Shown: in pieces, positions 39,297 to 50,628 of the stretch | How the letters are laid out: each line of letters opens with the position of its first letter | How positions within the stretch are numbered: the first letter of the stretch is position 1 | Source of the DNA: Geotrypetes seraphini | Lineage: Eukaryota > Chordata > Amphibia > Gymnophiona > Dermophiidae | Assembly (NCBI RefSeq): GCF_902459505.1 | Contig: NC_047084.1 | Span: 460,852,140 to 460,916,139 of the forward strand | Direction of reading: 5' to 3' | DNA length: 64,000 bases | Translations under genes and position numbers: made by a program | Notes under the pieces: model-generated | What the model saw: the letters and a program-made list of their open reading frames with translations, nothing else | The model's database searches: none | Told to the model about the DNA's origin: nothing

Positions 39297-40882
39297 CAGT
39301 GTTTCTCAAGTTTTTCAAGCCAAATACCCTCTAAGACTAACAAATACCAACTGAGTACACCCACCCAAGCTCCGCCCCAGACCCCACCCCCATAATAATA
39401 GTACTAATTGTAATGCAATTTCTTTCATCCATTTTTCATATACACATAATATAATCTTATTAATACATAATGGTAACCATAAAATTTTTTTAAAAATACA
39501 AAGCACACTGTACACACAGAAAATGTTAATCATCATTTATATATATATATATATATTTTTTATTTCAAAGAGATCAAGGCAGATGACTTTAAAATATGCA
39601 ATCAGTAACAACTATAGAAAAATATCAAATATAGAGCAAAATATAGACAGCAGATATAAATTCACAAAACTGACACATTTTGATCACTAAATTGAAAATA
39701 AAATTATTTTTCCTACCTTTGTTGTTTGGCGATTTCAAGAGTCTCTGGTTGCATTTCCAATATTTATTTCTTTCTGCCTCCTGCATGCTTCCTCTCCTCC
39801 GGACCCCATTCCCTTCCCCAACCAACATCTCTCTCTCTCTCTGTCCCTCAATGAGTCCAACTTTTCTTCCTCTCTCCTCCACCCCTATTAGTAATATGTC
39901 TCCCTCTCTCTCTCTCTATCTCTCTCTCTCTCACTGTCCATCTGTCTTGAGAGATTCAGGTATCTCTCCCTCCCCCTCTACTGCCGCATCCAACATTTTC
40001 TCCCTCTCTCATCCCCTGGATCATGTGCAGCATTTTTCACCACTGCTCACCAGTCCCATTTCTCCTTCTATCACCTCTCTCCAATACCATGCCACATCTC
40101 TCCCTCCATCACTATGTCCAACTTTCCTCCCCCTTGCATCCCCTTCAATCTGCCCTCTCCACCACCATATCCAACATTTCTTCCTCTCATCCTTCTTTTC
40201 CCAATGCATCTCTACTTAACTCCTCTCTCTCTATGCCCAATTTTATTTTCTCCATGTGCACCATCTCTCACTCACACTCTCATGCCCATCAATTCTCCCT
40301 TTCTATTCCCTCCCTCCTATATCCCAAGTTAGTGCCCCCATGTTCAAGCCCCTTCCTTTCCTTCTATGTCAATTTGTTCCCCCTCTCCCCCAAAGCTGAC
40401 CCATCCACAGAAGCTACAGGTGCCGCTGAGGATCCCTGCCTGCCCCCCCACCCACCCCGCTGAACCAACCTTCGGGGATACCTCCCTGCCTGCGCGCCCG
40501 CTGCACCACCCCCCACCCCTGAAGCTGACCTGCAACCTCGCCAGAGCTGACACACTTCATCCCCTCCTAGCAGCAACTCCGTGCAGGGACAGGGAACAGT
40601 GCGTGCAGCGACTCACATGCCTTCCCCACGACATCAATTCTGACATCAGAGAGAAGGTTCCAGACCAGCCAGGCAGCAATTGGCTGGCCCGGAACCTTCT
40701 CACCAACGTCAGAATTGACAGCAGGGGTATGGTTTTTGGGCAGGTCGTGTGCAGCGTGAGTCGCTGCACTCGCCGTGGCCCATCCCTGCACAGAGTTGCT
40801 GGAGGCAAGTAGGGATCGCATACCCCCAACAGGTAGCCTGCATACCCCCAAAGGTACGCGTAATGCATGTTGAGAAACACTG
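39297..40882. mobile_element. hAT element, CAGTGTTTCTCAA ends
   Basis: Left CAGTGTTTCTCAAG and right TTGAGAAACACTG are inverted; the right subterminal CCCCCAAAGGTACGCGTAAT is typical of this hAT group. Flanks ctctaata and ctttcatg do not match well. The interior has the pyrimidine-rich complement of the purine-rich hAT core (39,770-40,380) and a hairpin with ATCAATTCTGACATC / GTCAGAATTGAC (40,620-40,735). No transposase; long frames are compositional. Confidence 0.75.
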
Positions 40883-41239
40883 CTTTCATGCATGCATGAA
40901 AGCCAAGGATGTGGAGAGACAGCAGCAGTAGCTCTGAAATACTGTTGCAAGCTGCAGAACTTGGAAAGTTCTGGTCACTGGAACTGAGGAGGGGGTGGAG
41001 GTGGTATCAGCTGGTAAGGCTTGGGGATCCCCACCAGCTACAGCAAGGGAGATGTTCATTTTGAGGGGGCCTAAGCTCAAAGTGGGAAGGCCAGTCCCCT
41101 CTCTTGGATATGTCACTGATTGTGTTTAGTACATTCCAGAAGCATGCTTGTAATCCAAAGTGTTCATATATCAAAGCAACTTTTCCCATAAGAATTAATG
41201 GAAACTTGGACAATTTGTTCCACATCCCAAAAACTTAAT

Positions 41240-41690
41240 TACCATTAGCGAAGCCTCCACCGCTGCCTCGGCCACGGACCTATTCACGTGGCTCCTCCAG
41301 TTCTCTCGGGGAGGACTCTGCCAATGTTCGCTGCCTCTCACGTAGCTCTGGGAACCGGAGAGGGGGCTGTACTGCAGGGTGCTCATGTCGCTGCAAGTTG
41401 TGTGGGTGGTAATGGTGCGCCCCGGCTCCAGGGTATTGACTATAGTCAAACCGCCGCCGCTGCTGAGCCAGATAGGCACCGTTGGCCCTGCCGTTCATGT
41501 GCATAGCCACCCCTGGATGCTATCTCCCCTTGCCTGGACTCTCCAGGCACTAACCCACCCCTCCCAGACTCATCCTGATTCCTATGCTGACCACGGGGCC
41601 TCCGCCGGCAGCAGCTGCCAACAGCCCGCCAGCCAGCAAGTACTTGTCCTTCTTGAGCAGGCCTTGTCGAGAGCCCAGTCCACCACTGAG
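41240..41690 (-). other. Unrecognised GC-rich block with a short clean frame
   Basis: A minus-strand frame at 41,510-41,280 reads MAMHMNGRANGAYLAQQRRR then a His/Tyr/Pro-rich segment. It looks protein-like in composition but I recognise no family, and it is short and surrounded by TE DNA. Could be a processed-gene fragment or chance. Confidence 0.3.
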
Positions 41691-41693
41691 TCC

Positions 41694-42700
41694 ATAGAAA
41701 CATAGAAACAGATGGCAGATAAGGGCCACGGCCCATCAAGTCTGCCAACTGCAATAACCCTCCCCTACCTTTCCCTGTGAAGAGATCCCACGTGACGATC
41801 CCATTTTGTCTTAAAATCAGGCACGCTGCTGGCCTCAATTACCTGTAGCGGAAGATTATTCCAGTGATCAACCACCCTTTCGGTGAAGAAATATTTCCTG
41901 GTGTCACCGTGTAGTTTCCCGCCCCTGATTTTCCACGGATGCCCTCTTGTTGCCGTGGGGCCCTTGAAAAAGAAGATATCCTCTTCCACCTCAATACGGC
42001 CCGTGAGATACTTGAACGTCTCGATTATGTCACCCCTTTCTCTGCGTTCCTCAAGTGAGTACAGCTGCAATTTATTCAGCCATTCTTTATACGGGAGATC
42101 CTTGAGTCCTGAGACCATCCAGGTGGTCATTCGCTGAACCGACTCAAGTCTCAGCACATCTTTGCGGTAATGCGGCCTCCAGAATTGTACACAGTATTCC
42201 AGATGGGGTCTCACCATGGATCTATACAAAGGCATAATGACTTCGGGCTTACGGCTGACGAAACTCCTACGTTTACAACCTATGATTTGTCTTGCCTTAG
42301 ATGAAGCTTTCTCCACTTGCTTGGCAGTCTTCATGTCCTCACTGATGATCACCCCTAAGTCATGTTCTGCTACAGTCCTCGCTAGGATCTCACCATTAAG
42401 GGTGTAAGTCTTGCATGGATTTTGGCTGCCAAGGTGCGTGACTTTACATTTTTCGGTATTGAAACTTAGTTGCCAGGACCTGGACCAGCGCTCCAGGAGT
42501 AGGTCGTGCACCATACTGTCAGGCATTGAGTTATCGACAGGCACTGTTTTTTTGTCTGTTGTGTTCTTGCCTACTACATTGCATAGTTTGGCGTCATCGG
42601 CGAATAGCATTATTTTACCTCAAAGCCCCTCAGCCAAGTCCCTTATGAAGATGTTGAAAAGGGTCGGGCCCAAGACCGAGCCCTGCGGCATCCAAGCTCC
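41694..42700 (-). pseudogene. CR1-clade ORF2, RT C-terminal half
   Basis: Minus strand, open from about 42,610 to 41,765. MLFADDAKLCN is the RT catalytic Asp-Asp block; CKVTHLGSQNP, MVRPHLEYCVQFW, TTWMVSGLKDLPY and KYFFTERVVDHWNNLP follow in the CR1 order, then a 3' UTR with CTTATCTGCCATCTG and a TTTCTATG-type tail at 41,694-41,715. Upstream of the frame PQGSVLGP-like sequence is detectable out of frame near 42,670. This CR1 subfamily (tail TTCTATG) differs from the one at 1-2,064 (tail TTATGTTC). 845 bp remain open, so it is only mildly decayed. Confidence 0.85.
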
Positions 42701-42915
42701 ACCCCCTTTTGATTGCACATCCTGTTTCTGGCGGAGCTGGATGCAGCATGGGCAAGGCGGTGGTGCCAACGTAGGTTGGTAATGTCACTGAAGGTAAGGG
42801 TTTGGGGGTGGGCTGTGCTCGCTTATCAAGTCAACACTCGTTTTGCAAGTTACAGTTTGCTCAAGTGTTTTGCTCGTCTTGCAAAACACTCGCAAACTGC
42901 AATTTGACTGTACTT

Positions 42916-43284
42916 GCTGAGTTTAACATTTTGGGGTTTCCAGTTCAGTTTTGGTATTCATATTTCTAATATGTGAACCATTGTTCTGTATTTGGTGAAA
43001 GTCTGTCTGTGTTTTGTGTGTGAAGAAGTTATTTAAAATTGTTTTATAGTATACAGTATAGTAGTAATGGTGGATGGGGAAATTGGGAGAGGGGCCCCCT
43101 CCTTAATTTCTGCCCTGGGCCCCAGCATGTCTAAAACCGGCCCTGTGTCCCATCATAATTCAGTAGCATAGCTATGAGGGGGGTCTTAGGGGCCTCCTAC
43201 TTTGGGCTCAAGCTCCCTCCAAAACTCTGCCAGCCAAAGAAATCCCCTGGCCAAGACGCCCCCCTAGTGCCGCTTCACGCATGC
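42916..43284. other. No gene; short hAT-like fragment
   Basis: CTGGGCCCCAGCATGTC and ACCGGCCCTG near 43,115-43,147 look like one end of a hAT MITE. Nothing else is recognised. Confidence 0.4.
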
Positions 43285-43292
43285 TTCTAGAC

Positions 43293-43459
43293 CAGGGGTG
43301 GGCATCTCTAGTCCTCGAGGGCTGGAATCCAGTCAGGTTTTCCCCAATGAATATGCATTGAAAGCAGTGCTTGTAAATAGATCTCATGAATATTCATTGG
43401 GGAAATCCTGAAAATCCAACTGGATTCCAGCCCTCGGAGACCAGAGTTGCCCACTCCTG
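43293..43459. mobile_element. Palindromic hAT MITE, perfect 8-bp TSD
   Basis: 167 bp, ends CAGGGGTGGGCATCTCTAG and AGTTGCCCACTCCTG, inner palindrome around AATGAATATGCATTG. TSD ttctagac at 43,285-43,292 and 43,460-43,467. Confidence 0.9.
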
Positions 43460-43467
43460 TTCTAGAC

Positions 43468-44505
43468 ACTGGCACTGCCCGAGCATGCTCAGTTAATGCA
43501 TGACACATTTGTGGAGCTTTCTGATGGGATCCTAAAACTTCTAGCATACCAAGGGCGGGGTAGTGGGGCAGTCCACCCTTGGTGCAGGGAGATGGAGGGG
43601 TGTTGCTTGAAGCAGGTGCATGGCTGTCACTTCTTCCGGCACCTGCCAACATGAACTCTCTGTTCCAGAACGGGGGATTGGCACAGCCAACAGCCATGCG
43701 CATGTGGACCGCAGCCCTGCAACCATTCACCCCCTACCCCACCCCAACTGCCTGGAGGAGTGTGCTCTGGCCTGGGTGGGTGCCAAAACAGGTATGCCAC
43801 TATCTAAACCCAGATTCAAATCCTTCACAAAGTATTTGGGCATCTTGCAGTTTGGGATACTTGTCTAACCTAATAACAACTGATCTTGGCAGGGGCAAGG
43901 ACTCTTGTAGGCAAGAGTTACTGTTTGGTCTGTGGATACTGTTTATTGGGTAATTTTTTTTCTGTACTAGGAAGTGGAGTGGGTAGCTGAACTATGTGAG
44001 CATAAGTGCCTCTATCTGCAGTCACAAAAAGTGCAAACTGCCTTATTACAGTTGGACACAGTTGGCAAAGGTGAGGCCTGTGGGTTTGTTCCAGACGGTG
44101 CTGACATTTTTTAAAACCATATTCTTGCCTCCTCTGTTTCCACCTAGGATAAGCTCTATTAAAAATGTATTTAAAGGCTAAACAAACATAAAGAAACAAC
44201 AGCCTACACACCTTACATTCGGCTGTTCCTTGCTCTTCCCAACTGACGTGTGGATCCTGGTTTAATCCTCCTGCTTCCTGGCTACCGCCTTCATAGTAAC
44301 AAAGGACTATTTATCTTACTCAATTCTTTTGTCTTCCTTCTGTTTAATTTCTTTTAGAAGTTTGTTTTCATTAACTTCTCTGGGTAAACAATACAAGCAA
44401 ATGTATGAAAAAGAATGTGTTGACAGAGCAACAAGTTAATGAAAAGGGAAGGCCAAGATTTGGATTTGCTTATTATAAGACTAAACTCTTATTCCGAATA
44501 CAAAT
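43468..44505. other. No feature recognised
   Basis: About 1 kb with no supported ORF, repeat end or RNA gene. Confidence 0.4.
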
Positions 44506-44842
44506 GAGGGACCTTCAAAAAGTTTCTGCACTTTTATTTTTTTAAACACTATTTATTAAATATCTCAAAATCAAATTACATCACTTTTCCACATAATCAC
44601 CCTGTTTTGTGATACATTTTTCCCAGCTTGCCCTGGATCAGTAGCATGGAATGTTGCTACTCCTTGGTTTTCTCCAGGGATTAGGGACCTGGATTGGCCA
44701 CCGTGAGAACGGGCTACTGGGCTTGATGGACCATTGGTCTGGCCCAGTAAGGTTAAATCTTATGTTCTCTTACCACTTCTCCCTCCCCAACCATTTCCCA
44801 TAAAAATGTGACTGTGCGGAAGTTTTTTGAAGAACACATAAA
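44506..44842. mobile_element. Nonautonomous mariner with a CR1 tail inserted
   Basis: Left GAGGGACCTTCAAAAAGTTTC and right GGAAGTTTTTTGAAG are inverted mariner-type ends; TCACTTTTCCACATAATCAC is the usual complement of the transposase 3' region. From about 44,620 to 44,775 a CR1 3' end (GACCTGGATTGGCCACCGTG, GGTCTGGCCCAGTAAGG, CTTATGTTCTC) interrupts it. Confidence 0.65.
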
Positions 44843-44893
44843 ATAAAACAACATACATCAATTTCTAGACCGCTTAACCAAATAGTTCTAGAT

Positions 44894-45064
44894 CAGGGGT
44901 CTCAAAGTCCCTCCTTGAGGGCCGCAATCGTCGGGTTTTCAGGATTTCCCCAATGAATATGCATGAGATCTATGTGCATGCACTGCTTTCAATGCATATT
45001 CATTGGGGAAATCCTGAAAACCCGACTGGATTGCGGCCCTCAAGGAAGGACTTTGAGATCCCTG
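44894..45064. mobile_element. Palindromic hAT MITE, 7/8 TSD
   Basis: 171 bp, CAGGGGTCTCAAAGTCC to GACTTTGAGATCCCTG, same palindromic core as 43,293-43,459. TSD ttctagat (44,886-44,893) and ttgtagat (45,065-45,072). Confidence 0.85.
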
Positions 45065-45269
45065 TTGTAGATGGTTCACAAAAGATTAATCAATCATAAC
45101 ATGGAAGGATGAGGAGAATAAAATAGATTCTACCTGCCTATAAACTTTATGAAAAGATGGAGTCTTTAATCAAAACTTAAAAGTTTCTTGTATAGACACA
45201 TCTTTAATTAATTTGCCTTTTTAGCCAAGTAACTATTCCCATTTGAAGTAGACAAGTACTGATCTAATA

Positions 45270-45480
45270 TAATATAACTCCTATTATTTTATCCTTATTT
45301 GTTCTCTTTCCTTTATTAAATTGTAGTTCTTCCCCGATTCCCTGTGAAATGTACACCTGTCTATCTCTATATTGTATGTCTCCCTTTTTCAAAAAAAATA
45401 TTTATTGTTCATCGCTTTGTAATCTTTGGAAAAAGCGATTTTATCAAATACGAAATAAACTTGAAACTTAAAACTGTTGG
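45270..45480 (+). mobile_element. L2/SINE-like 3' tail
   Basis: TCATCGCTTTGTAATCTTTGG then AAGCGATTTTATCAAAT and AATAAACTTGAAACTT, the same ending as at 10,500-10,570. Nothing recognised in 45,481-46,047. Confidence 0.55.
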
Positions 45481-46047
45481 TAAGAATGAGAAGTCAGTAG
45501 CGTATGATCTGTGTTGTTTTAAATTTCCTGTGCGAGTTCTGCAAAGCTGGCCATACAGCCTGGCTTCTTTAGCAAAAAGATGTGCCAAAGTTGTTAGATT
45601 GTTTTCTACGAATGGTGCTCGAGGTTTGTTTTTCCAAACTGGCAGCAGGTTTGCACTGTCTAGTAAGTAAACTTTGAGAAGGCAAGCTTGTCCTCCACCT
45701 TAGGAGGTTCCTAGTGCAGGAACAGCCAAAATAAACAAAACTAGCGGTTTCCATTTTTAATAGCAAATTCTGTATATATTGAATTCAATCTCTTCACCTG
45801 TATGACATTATGCCAGCACCTACATATCGCATCAGCCTATAGTAAAATGCTTTTTAAAGATATTTCTTGTTAAAGTGCTTGAAATTTGAGGTTGACCTGT
45901 ACTTACAACTCTAAGACCAATCTTCCTCCTCTATGTTCAAGCTTAATTTCTTTTACTCCAATCACATGCTACTGGTTTAGTATTTATGGGCGAATTAACA
46001 TGATTGTAAAATTTAGACCTCAGTCACATAATGTCATTTCCCCCTAT

Positions 46048-46174
46048 CAGTGGCGTACTAATGGGGGGGTGGTCCGCCCCAGGTGCAAGCCCTGAGGGGG
46101 TGCTCCCAGTCCAGTTCAGCCCCCGTCTCGCATCTGAATTCCTCCCCACTCGGCCTCCCCGCACCATTTACCTG
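46048..46174. mobile_element. Truncated hAT MITE, CAGTGGCGTACTAA family
   Basis: The left end CAGTGGCGTACTAATGG and a following CCGCCCCAGGTGCAAG match 3,277; the right end is missing and L1 sequence begins. Confidence 0.6.
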
Positions 46175-46915
46175 ATGCCAGCGATCTTTGCTGCTTCGGC
46201 TCTGTTTCCTCTGCCGCGGACCCGCCCCTCCTCTGACATCATCTGTGGGCGCGTTTCACGGTTCAGCTCTCTGCCCAAGCAGTGCGCCCGTTCCAAGCAG
46301 ATGGGGACCAAATACTCATGTAAAGGAAACTGATCCCGCAGCCAATTCTCAAGCGTCTGCACAATGAAGGGTCTGGTCACCGTCTCCGGGATCCCCAGGA
46401 ACTGTAGATTCAACCTACGGGATCTATTTTCTAGGTCTTCCAGTCTTTCCACCTGCACTCGAGTAAGATCCCATAAGGCCTGAATAGCTGCAGCTTGTTC
46501 CCCCTGCGTGTCATGTAGACGGGAAATATGTGTTTCAAGCTCTGTAGTGCGTCTAGCCGTGTCCATAAGTGTATCGTCTAGCTTCTGCAATTGTGCCGAG
46601 AGCTTGTCCAAACTAGGCTGCATCGCCGCAGTGACCACCCGCATTATATCCCGGAGCACCTCCGGGGACAGCTGACTCACCTCTAAACTAGAGCCCAGCG
46701 CCATTTTATCATCAGCCGGCTTCAGACGCTCGCGGTCTTTTTTGTCATTTTCATGGCCATGGGGAGCACCGCTGAAGTTAAATATTTGTCCATGCACCCG
46801 CCCCGCAGCAAAAAATCATTAGTGCATCTTGTAACTGTCCAAATTGCGGTATAAAAGCAATGGTAAGATTCGGAGCCCAGGCAGGGTGCACCTGCTCTTG
46901 CTTACAGCATCATGT
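46175..46915 (-). pseudogene. L1 ORF1-type protein (family of 34,330), minus strand
   Basis: The leader at 46,915-46,860 (TCACATGATGCTGTAAGCAA read on the minus strand) matches the 34.3-kb copy. The frame from 46,797 to 46,168 is open for 209 codons: basic N-terminus (ENDKKDRERLKPADDK), coiled coil (DKLSAQLQKLDDTLMDTARR, LETHISRLHDTQGEQAAAIQ), then the RRM start DLENRSRRLNLQFLGIPE and LERAHCLGRELN. It ends before the C-terminal domain, where a hAT fragment abuts. More intact than the 34.3-kb copy. Would bind L1 RNA. Confidence 0.75.
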
Positions 46916-47030
46916 GATTCTTGATAAAATATTTATAAATAGAAAATGGAAATAAGGTAATCTTTTTATTGGACTCATTTTTAATACATTTTTTAACTAG
47001 CTTTTGGAAACCACAATCCCCTTCCTATGG

Positions 47031-47141
47031 TAATGGCATAGCAAGGGGGGGGGGGGGGCATTACTAATTTTTTTTTTTTTTTTTATAGGGGGTGTTACAA
47101 ATGATCAGCCCCGGCTGTCACATATCCTATGTACACCACTG
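47031..47141. mobile_element. Short hAT MITE, CAGTGGCGTA family
   Basis: AATGGCATAGCAAGGGG, a G-run and T-run, then GGCTGTCACATATCCTATGT and ACACCACTG. The right half matches the right end of the 3,277-5,599 element (GTGTCACATATGCTAGGTAC). Confidence 0.65.
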
Positions 47142-47152
47142 CTCACTGCAGT

Positions 47153-47690
47153 GGTATGAAGGTCAATCAAAAAGTAAAGGCAAAATACATTTAACAGCTT
47201 TAATAGAAGTAACTGAACAATTTTACATATTTTTCCACATATACCAAATGCATCATCTTGCATGGCGACTATCATTGAACTAGCTTCTGCATTCCTGCTG
47301 AGAAGTTTTTCAGCTACTGCTGAAGCCAGGTGAGCACCGCTTCCTTTACCATCATGTTTTCTTTTGCGCTCTGGGGCACAGCGATGCACCCATGTCTTAT
47401 CACTGGTGACAATTCTCTCCAGAATACTCGGATCTTCTTCATACCTTCTCAGGAACTGGATTGCAACTTCCAACCACTGTCGCTTTGCAGATCAGTAAGA
47501 TGTTTGGGAACCCATTATATACAGACTTTCCTGTATCCCAAGTCATCATGAATTATAGCAAATGCAGATCCATAGCTGATATCCAAATCTGCAGCTAATT
47601 GAAACACTTATCCATTGGTCTTCTCTAATCAAGGCATCCCCCCTGTCAATGTGCTCTTATATAACAAAAAAAACTGACTCCAATACAAAA
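47153..47690 (-). mobile_element. Mariner element, 5'-truncated
   Basis: Minus-strand frame at 47,473-47,340 with IQFLRRYEEDPSILERIVTS then DKTWVHRC, the mariner D-T-W-V-H catalytic block (first Asp after the FLxRIVTxDE core; E is K here). The terminal repeat TATGAAGGTCAATCAAAAAG is at 47,154-47,173. The C-terminal half is replaced by unrelated frames. Inactive. Confidence 0.7.
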
Positions 47691-47694
47691 CAAC

Positions 47695-48240
47695 CTATGG
47701 AGAGTGGTCAATTAAGTATATAACTCGCTCAGAGATATGAAACTCTGAAAGGAAGGTTGTTAGACCTCCCTGAAAAAAGAGTTCACCTTCCAGTCATTGC
47801 AGGTTAATAAACCTATGATCATGCTCCAAGGCTATAAAATATATTTATGTAAATGTAAAAAATTTTTCAAAGTCCTTTGAATTTAAAGTAGTAGTGTCTT
47901 CTTATCTGTGAATCATAAAAACTCCATCACTGTCTTGATAAAATATATTAAAGTTCACTTAGCTTTCAAAATAAGCTCAAGGGGTCCCAACGTAGCCCTG
48001 TTTCGATCCCCGCTTCAGGGGACCCGAATATAGATGTTCAATGAACCACTGCTGGATCGTGTATGTTCTGAAAATTCTAACTGCCAGCAGTGGTCCATTG
48101 AACATCTATATTCCCTGAAGCAGGGATCGAAACGGGGCCACGTTGGGACCCCTTGAGCCTATTTTGAAAGCTAAGTGAACTTTAATATATTTTATCAAGA
48201 CAGTGATGGCGTTTTTGTGATTCACAAATAAGAAGACACT
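47695..48240. mobile_element. Foldback element, second copy, with facing hammerhead-like motifs
   Basis: Outer left part (47,727-47,820) matches the arms of the 12,462-25,824 element (TATGAAACTCTGAAAGGAAG, AGAGTTCACCTTCCAGTCAT). Then arms 47,893-48,053 and 48,085-48,240 form a palindrome. Each arm includes the 41-45-bp motif described in the findings (47,981-48,025 minus; 48,112-48,152 plus). The right outer part is missing. No ORF. Confidence 0.75.
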
Positions 48241-48249
48241 AGACCTCAT

Positions 48250-48325
48250 TCGTATTCATTGGGGAAATCCTGAAAACCAAACTGGATTGCGGCCCTCAAG
48301 GAGGGACTTTGAGAACCCTGCCCTA
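48250..48325. mobile_element. Half of a palindromic hAT MITE
   Basis: ATTCATTGGGGAAATCCTG to GACTTTGAGAACCCTG, matching the right half of 44,894-45,064. Confidence 0.7.
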
Positions 48326-48689
48326 GTGCAAGTAGTGTTCTCAACTCAGTCCTTGGGACATACCCAGCCAACTGGGTTTTTCAAGAGATACATGGTGTAT
48401 ATGCATGTACATCTCTCTAACACGTTCATTGCCGATAGCTTGAAAATCCCACTGGCTGGGTGTCTAGAGGACTAGACTGAGAACCAGTGCCGTAGTGTAG
48501 GATAATGAAGGTTGAACATGCCTGCCAATCACTACTCAGGGAGAGGGGAGAAGGAAGACTCTTGCAGCGAGTTTAGAGGGAAGAGGGCATCTTGTACCCT
48601 CTGCAGGAATCCCAGAAGATGACAGGCTGCATGAGTCTAAAAGATTGCTCAGTACAGTCTGGGAGTAGCCTTCCTACTGGCCACTTAGC
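48326..48689. other. No feature recognised
   Basis: No ORF or repeat end that I can name between the half MITE and the DIRS-like terminal repeat. Confidence 0.35.
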
Positions 48690-49419
48690 TGCAACTGCAA
48701 GAAAAAGATTATGTACTTACCCTGGTAACTTTTCCAGTAGCTAACCCTATTTCTCCATAGCCAAGTGCTGCTTTAGAAGGAATCCACTCTGGATTTTTCA
48801 CTCTGCCTCTGTTATACTTCAGTGAGCTCTCTAGCTCCACCTTCAGTTAGTACCCAAGCACATAGTTACCCAATACACATGAAGTAGAGGCACCTGTAGC
48901 AACAGGCTTAAACAAATTGTTATACTCAAAAGTAATTAAAATTACCAAAACTGGCTTCAAAAGGAGCTCAGAAACTACTCCCCGATAACTTGAAACATAT
49001 ATACCAATTCATCCCAGCCCCCAAGGGCTGACAGGCATCCAAAAATCAGCTTGCAGAAGTATAAACAAACTGAAAACTGTAAGCAGATGCAGGAAAGACA
49101 GAGCAGGAGTACAGAATGTCTTGCCTATCTACTGGAAAAGAGCTTACCAGGATAAGTACATACTCTTTTTCCAGTGCACTAGGTGAAACATTCTAGACAG
49201 TAGGAATGTACAAAAGCAGTCTCCCAAAAAGCTAGGGTAGGCTTGTTGCACCGACCCTTTTTAAGGCCAAGGACTCAAAGGCGGAGTTCTGTCTTGCCGC
49301 CACATCTACTCTTTAGAACTTGGCAAACGTGAAGAGAAGACCATGTCACCACTCTGCAAATCTCCACAAGAGACAAATTTAGTTTAGGCCCACGAAGAAG
49401 CCACACTGTTGGTAGAATG

Positions 49420-50137
49420 CAGGGCTGGATTAATGGGTAGGCCCAGTAGGCACGTGCCCAGGATCTGAAGTTGTCAGGAGGGCCCGCTGAAGAAACAGAG
49501 GACTCAGGGTTTTGGTTTTTCCTTTGGCAACGCAGGCTCCCCCTCCCCCCTCCCCGGGAAAGATCAGCAGTGCTGGGCCTGGGCCACCCTGGGATATTTA
49601 CAACGCCTGCCCCCCCCCCCTCAGCATCGACAGCAACGCGTCCAGAATAAGCGACAGAGGTGGGTGGACCGGCAGCTGAAGGGAATTGCTGTAAGGTCCC
49701 GTGATGACTGCGTCTGCCGGCTCTGCTCAGGGAAGAAGTGACCTGAAAACCTATCTATTTGATACTTAATCTCCTTTACCCACTCTTCTCTCCCTTTCCC
49801 TTCCTCCTCTTCCCTCTTTTTCTCTCCCCTTCCTCTCCCTCCTCCCTCTCCCCTCTCTTTACAGTCGCTTTGAGCCTGTATCGGTATGAGCGACGCACAA
49901 ATAGATTAGATTTGTTCAGAGATGTTTGGAGGTTGCATAGAAGAAAAAGTGTACACTGGCACTGGTAAAGTAATCTTTGTTGTTTGTTTTGAATTTTAAA
50001 ATAAAAGAAAAAGTAGAAATAAAGAAGTAAATAAGAAAATGGGTAAATAAATGGGGTGGGGCAGGTGGGGTAGGGTGGGGCAGGGGGTCCAGTGCACTTG
50101 TGTGCCTAAGGGCCCTCAACGAATTAATCCTGCCTTA
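49420..50137. mobile_element. hAT-like element in the DIRS fossil, perfect 8-bp TSD
   Basis: Starts CAGGGCTGGATTAATGGG and ends GAATTAATCCTGCCTTA; gtagaatg flanks both sides (49,412-49,419; 50,138-50,145). Contains an L2 3' end (49,740-49,925: CTTTGAGCCTGTATCGGTA) and a G-rich segment. Confidence 0.75.
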
Positions 50138-50229
50138 GTAGAATGCACCTTATCTGCCATCATGTTTCTATGAGAAAGAGATAATGGTTACTGCGGATGG
50201 GCAGAGTAGCTGGGCCATTAAGCCTTTAT

Positions 50230-50628
50230 CTGCCATCTGATATCAGGATTGTCTCCAGCTTACCTTTTTCCTCATTTTGTGTTGTATAGATCATCAAGAG
50301 AAACTAGAAACTTCTACTTATTTGCTTACCCAAAAATTAATGGGTGTAGATATAAGACCTTCTTAGATAGGACCCTAGCATTTCAAGCTGGTAGGCAAAA
50401 ATCTTGGTTAGGTAAATGTATTCAGGAAGCTATGTTATCCTATTGCAGTTTTCGGAAATTAAGACCACTTTGTTCGATAAGTTTATTATTGAAATTCTAT
50501 TTTACAAATATTTGTATTTTTTACTGTATTACTGTATTTTGCCGATTGTACAGCTCTTTTTAGTGTAAACCACCTAGAACTTTTGGTTATGGCGGTATAA
50601 AAGAATAAAATTATTATTATTATTATCA
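50230..50628 (+). mobile_element. L2 3' end with (ATT)n tail
   Basis: A frame with FYLFAYPKINGCRYKTF and LAFQAGRQKSWLGK corresponds to the L2 C-terminal region seen at 9,690-9,830 and 29,360-29,480. Then the 3' UTR AACCACCTAGAACTTTTGG and ATTATTATTATT at 50,609-50,624. Confidence 0.8.

Larger units (their letters stand above)
41114..42915. mobile_element. Diverged Tc1/mariner-type element, relative of 36,298-37,141
   Basis: Left part with TTCCAGAAGCATGCTTGTAA and CAAAGCAACTTTTCCCATAA matches the inner arm of the 36.3-kb palindrome; the right part has TTGCAAAACACTCGCAAACT (42,877-42,896). The interior is largely replaced by an unrecognised GC-rich block (41,240-41,690) and a CR1 fragment (41,694-42,700). 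Confidence 0.5.

Noticed and set aside
45344-45670. 108-codon open frame
   Set aside because: Overlaps an L2/SINE tail and unique sequence; no domain and no splice context.
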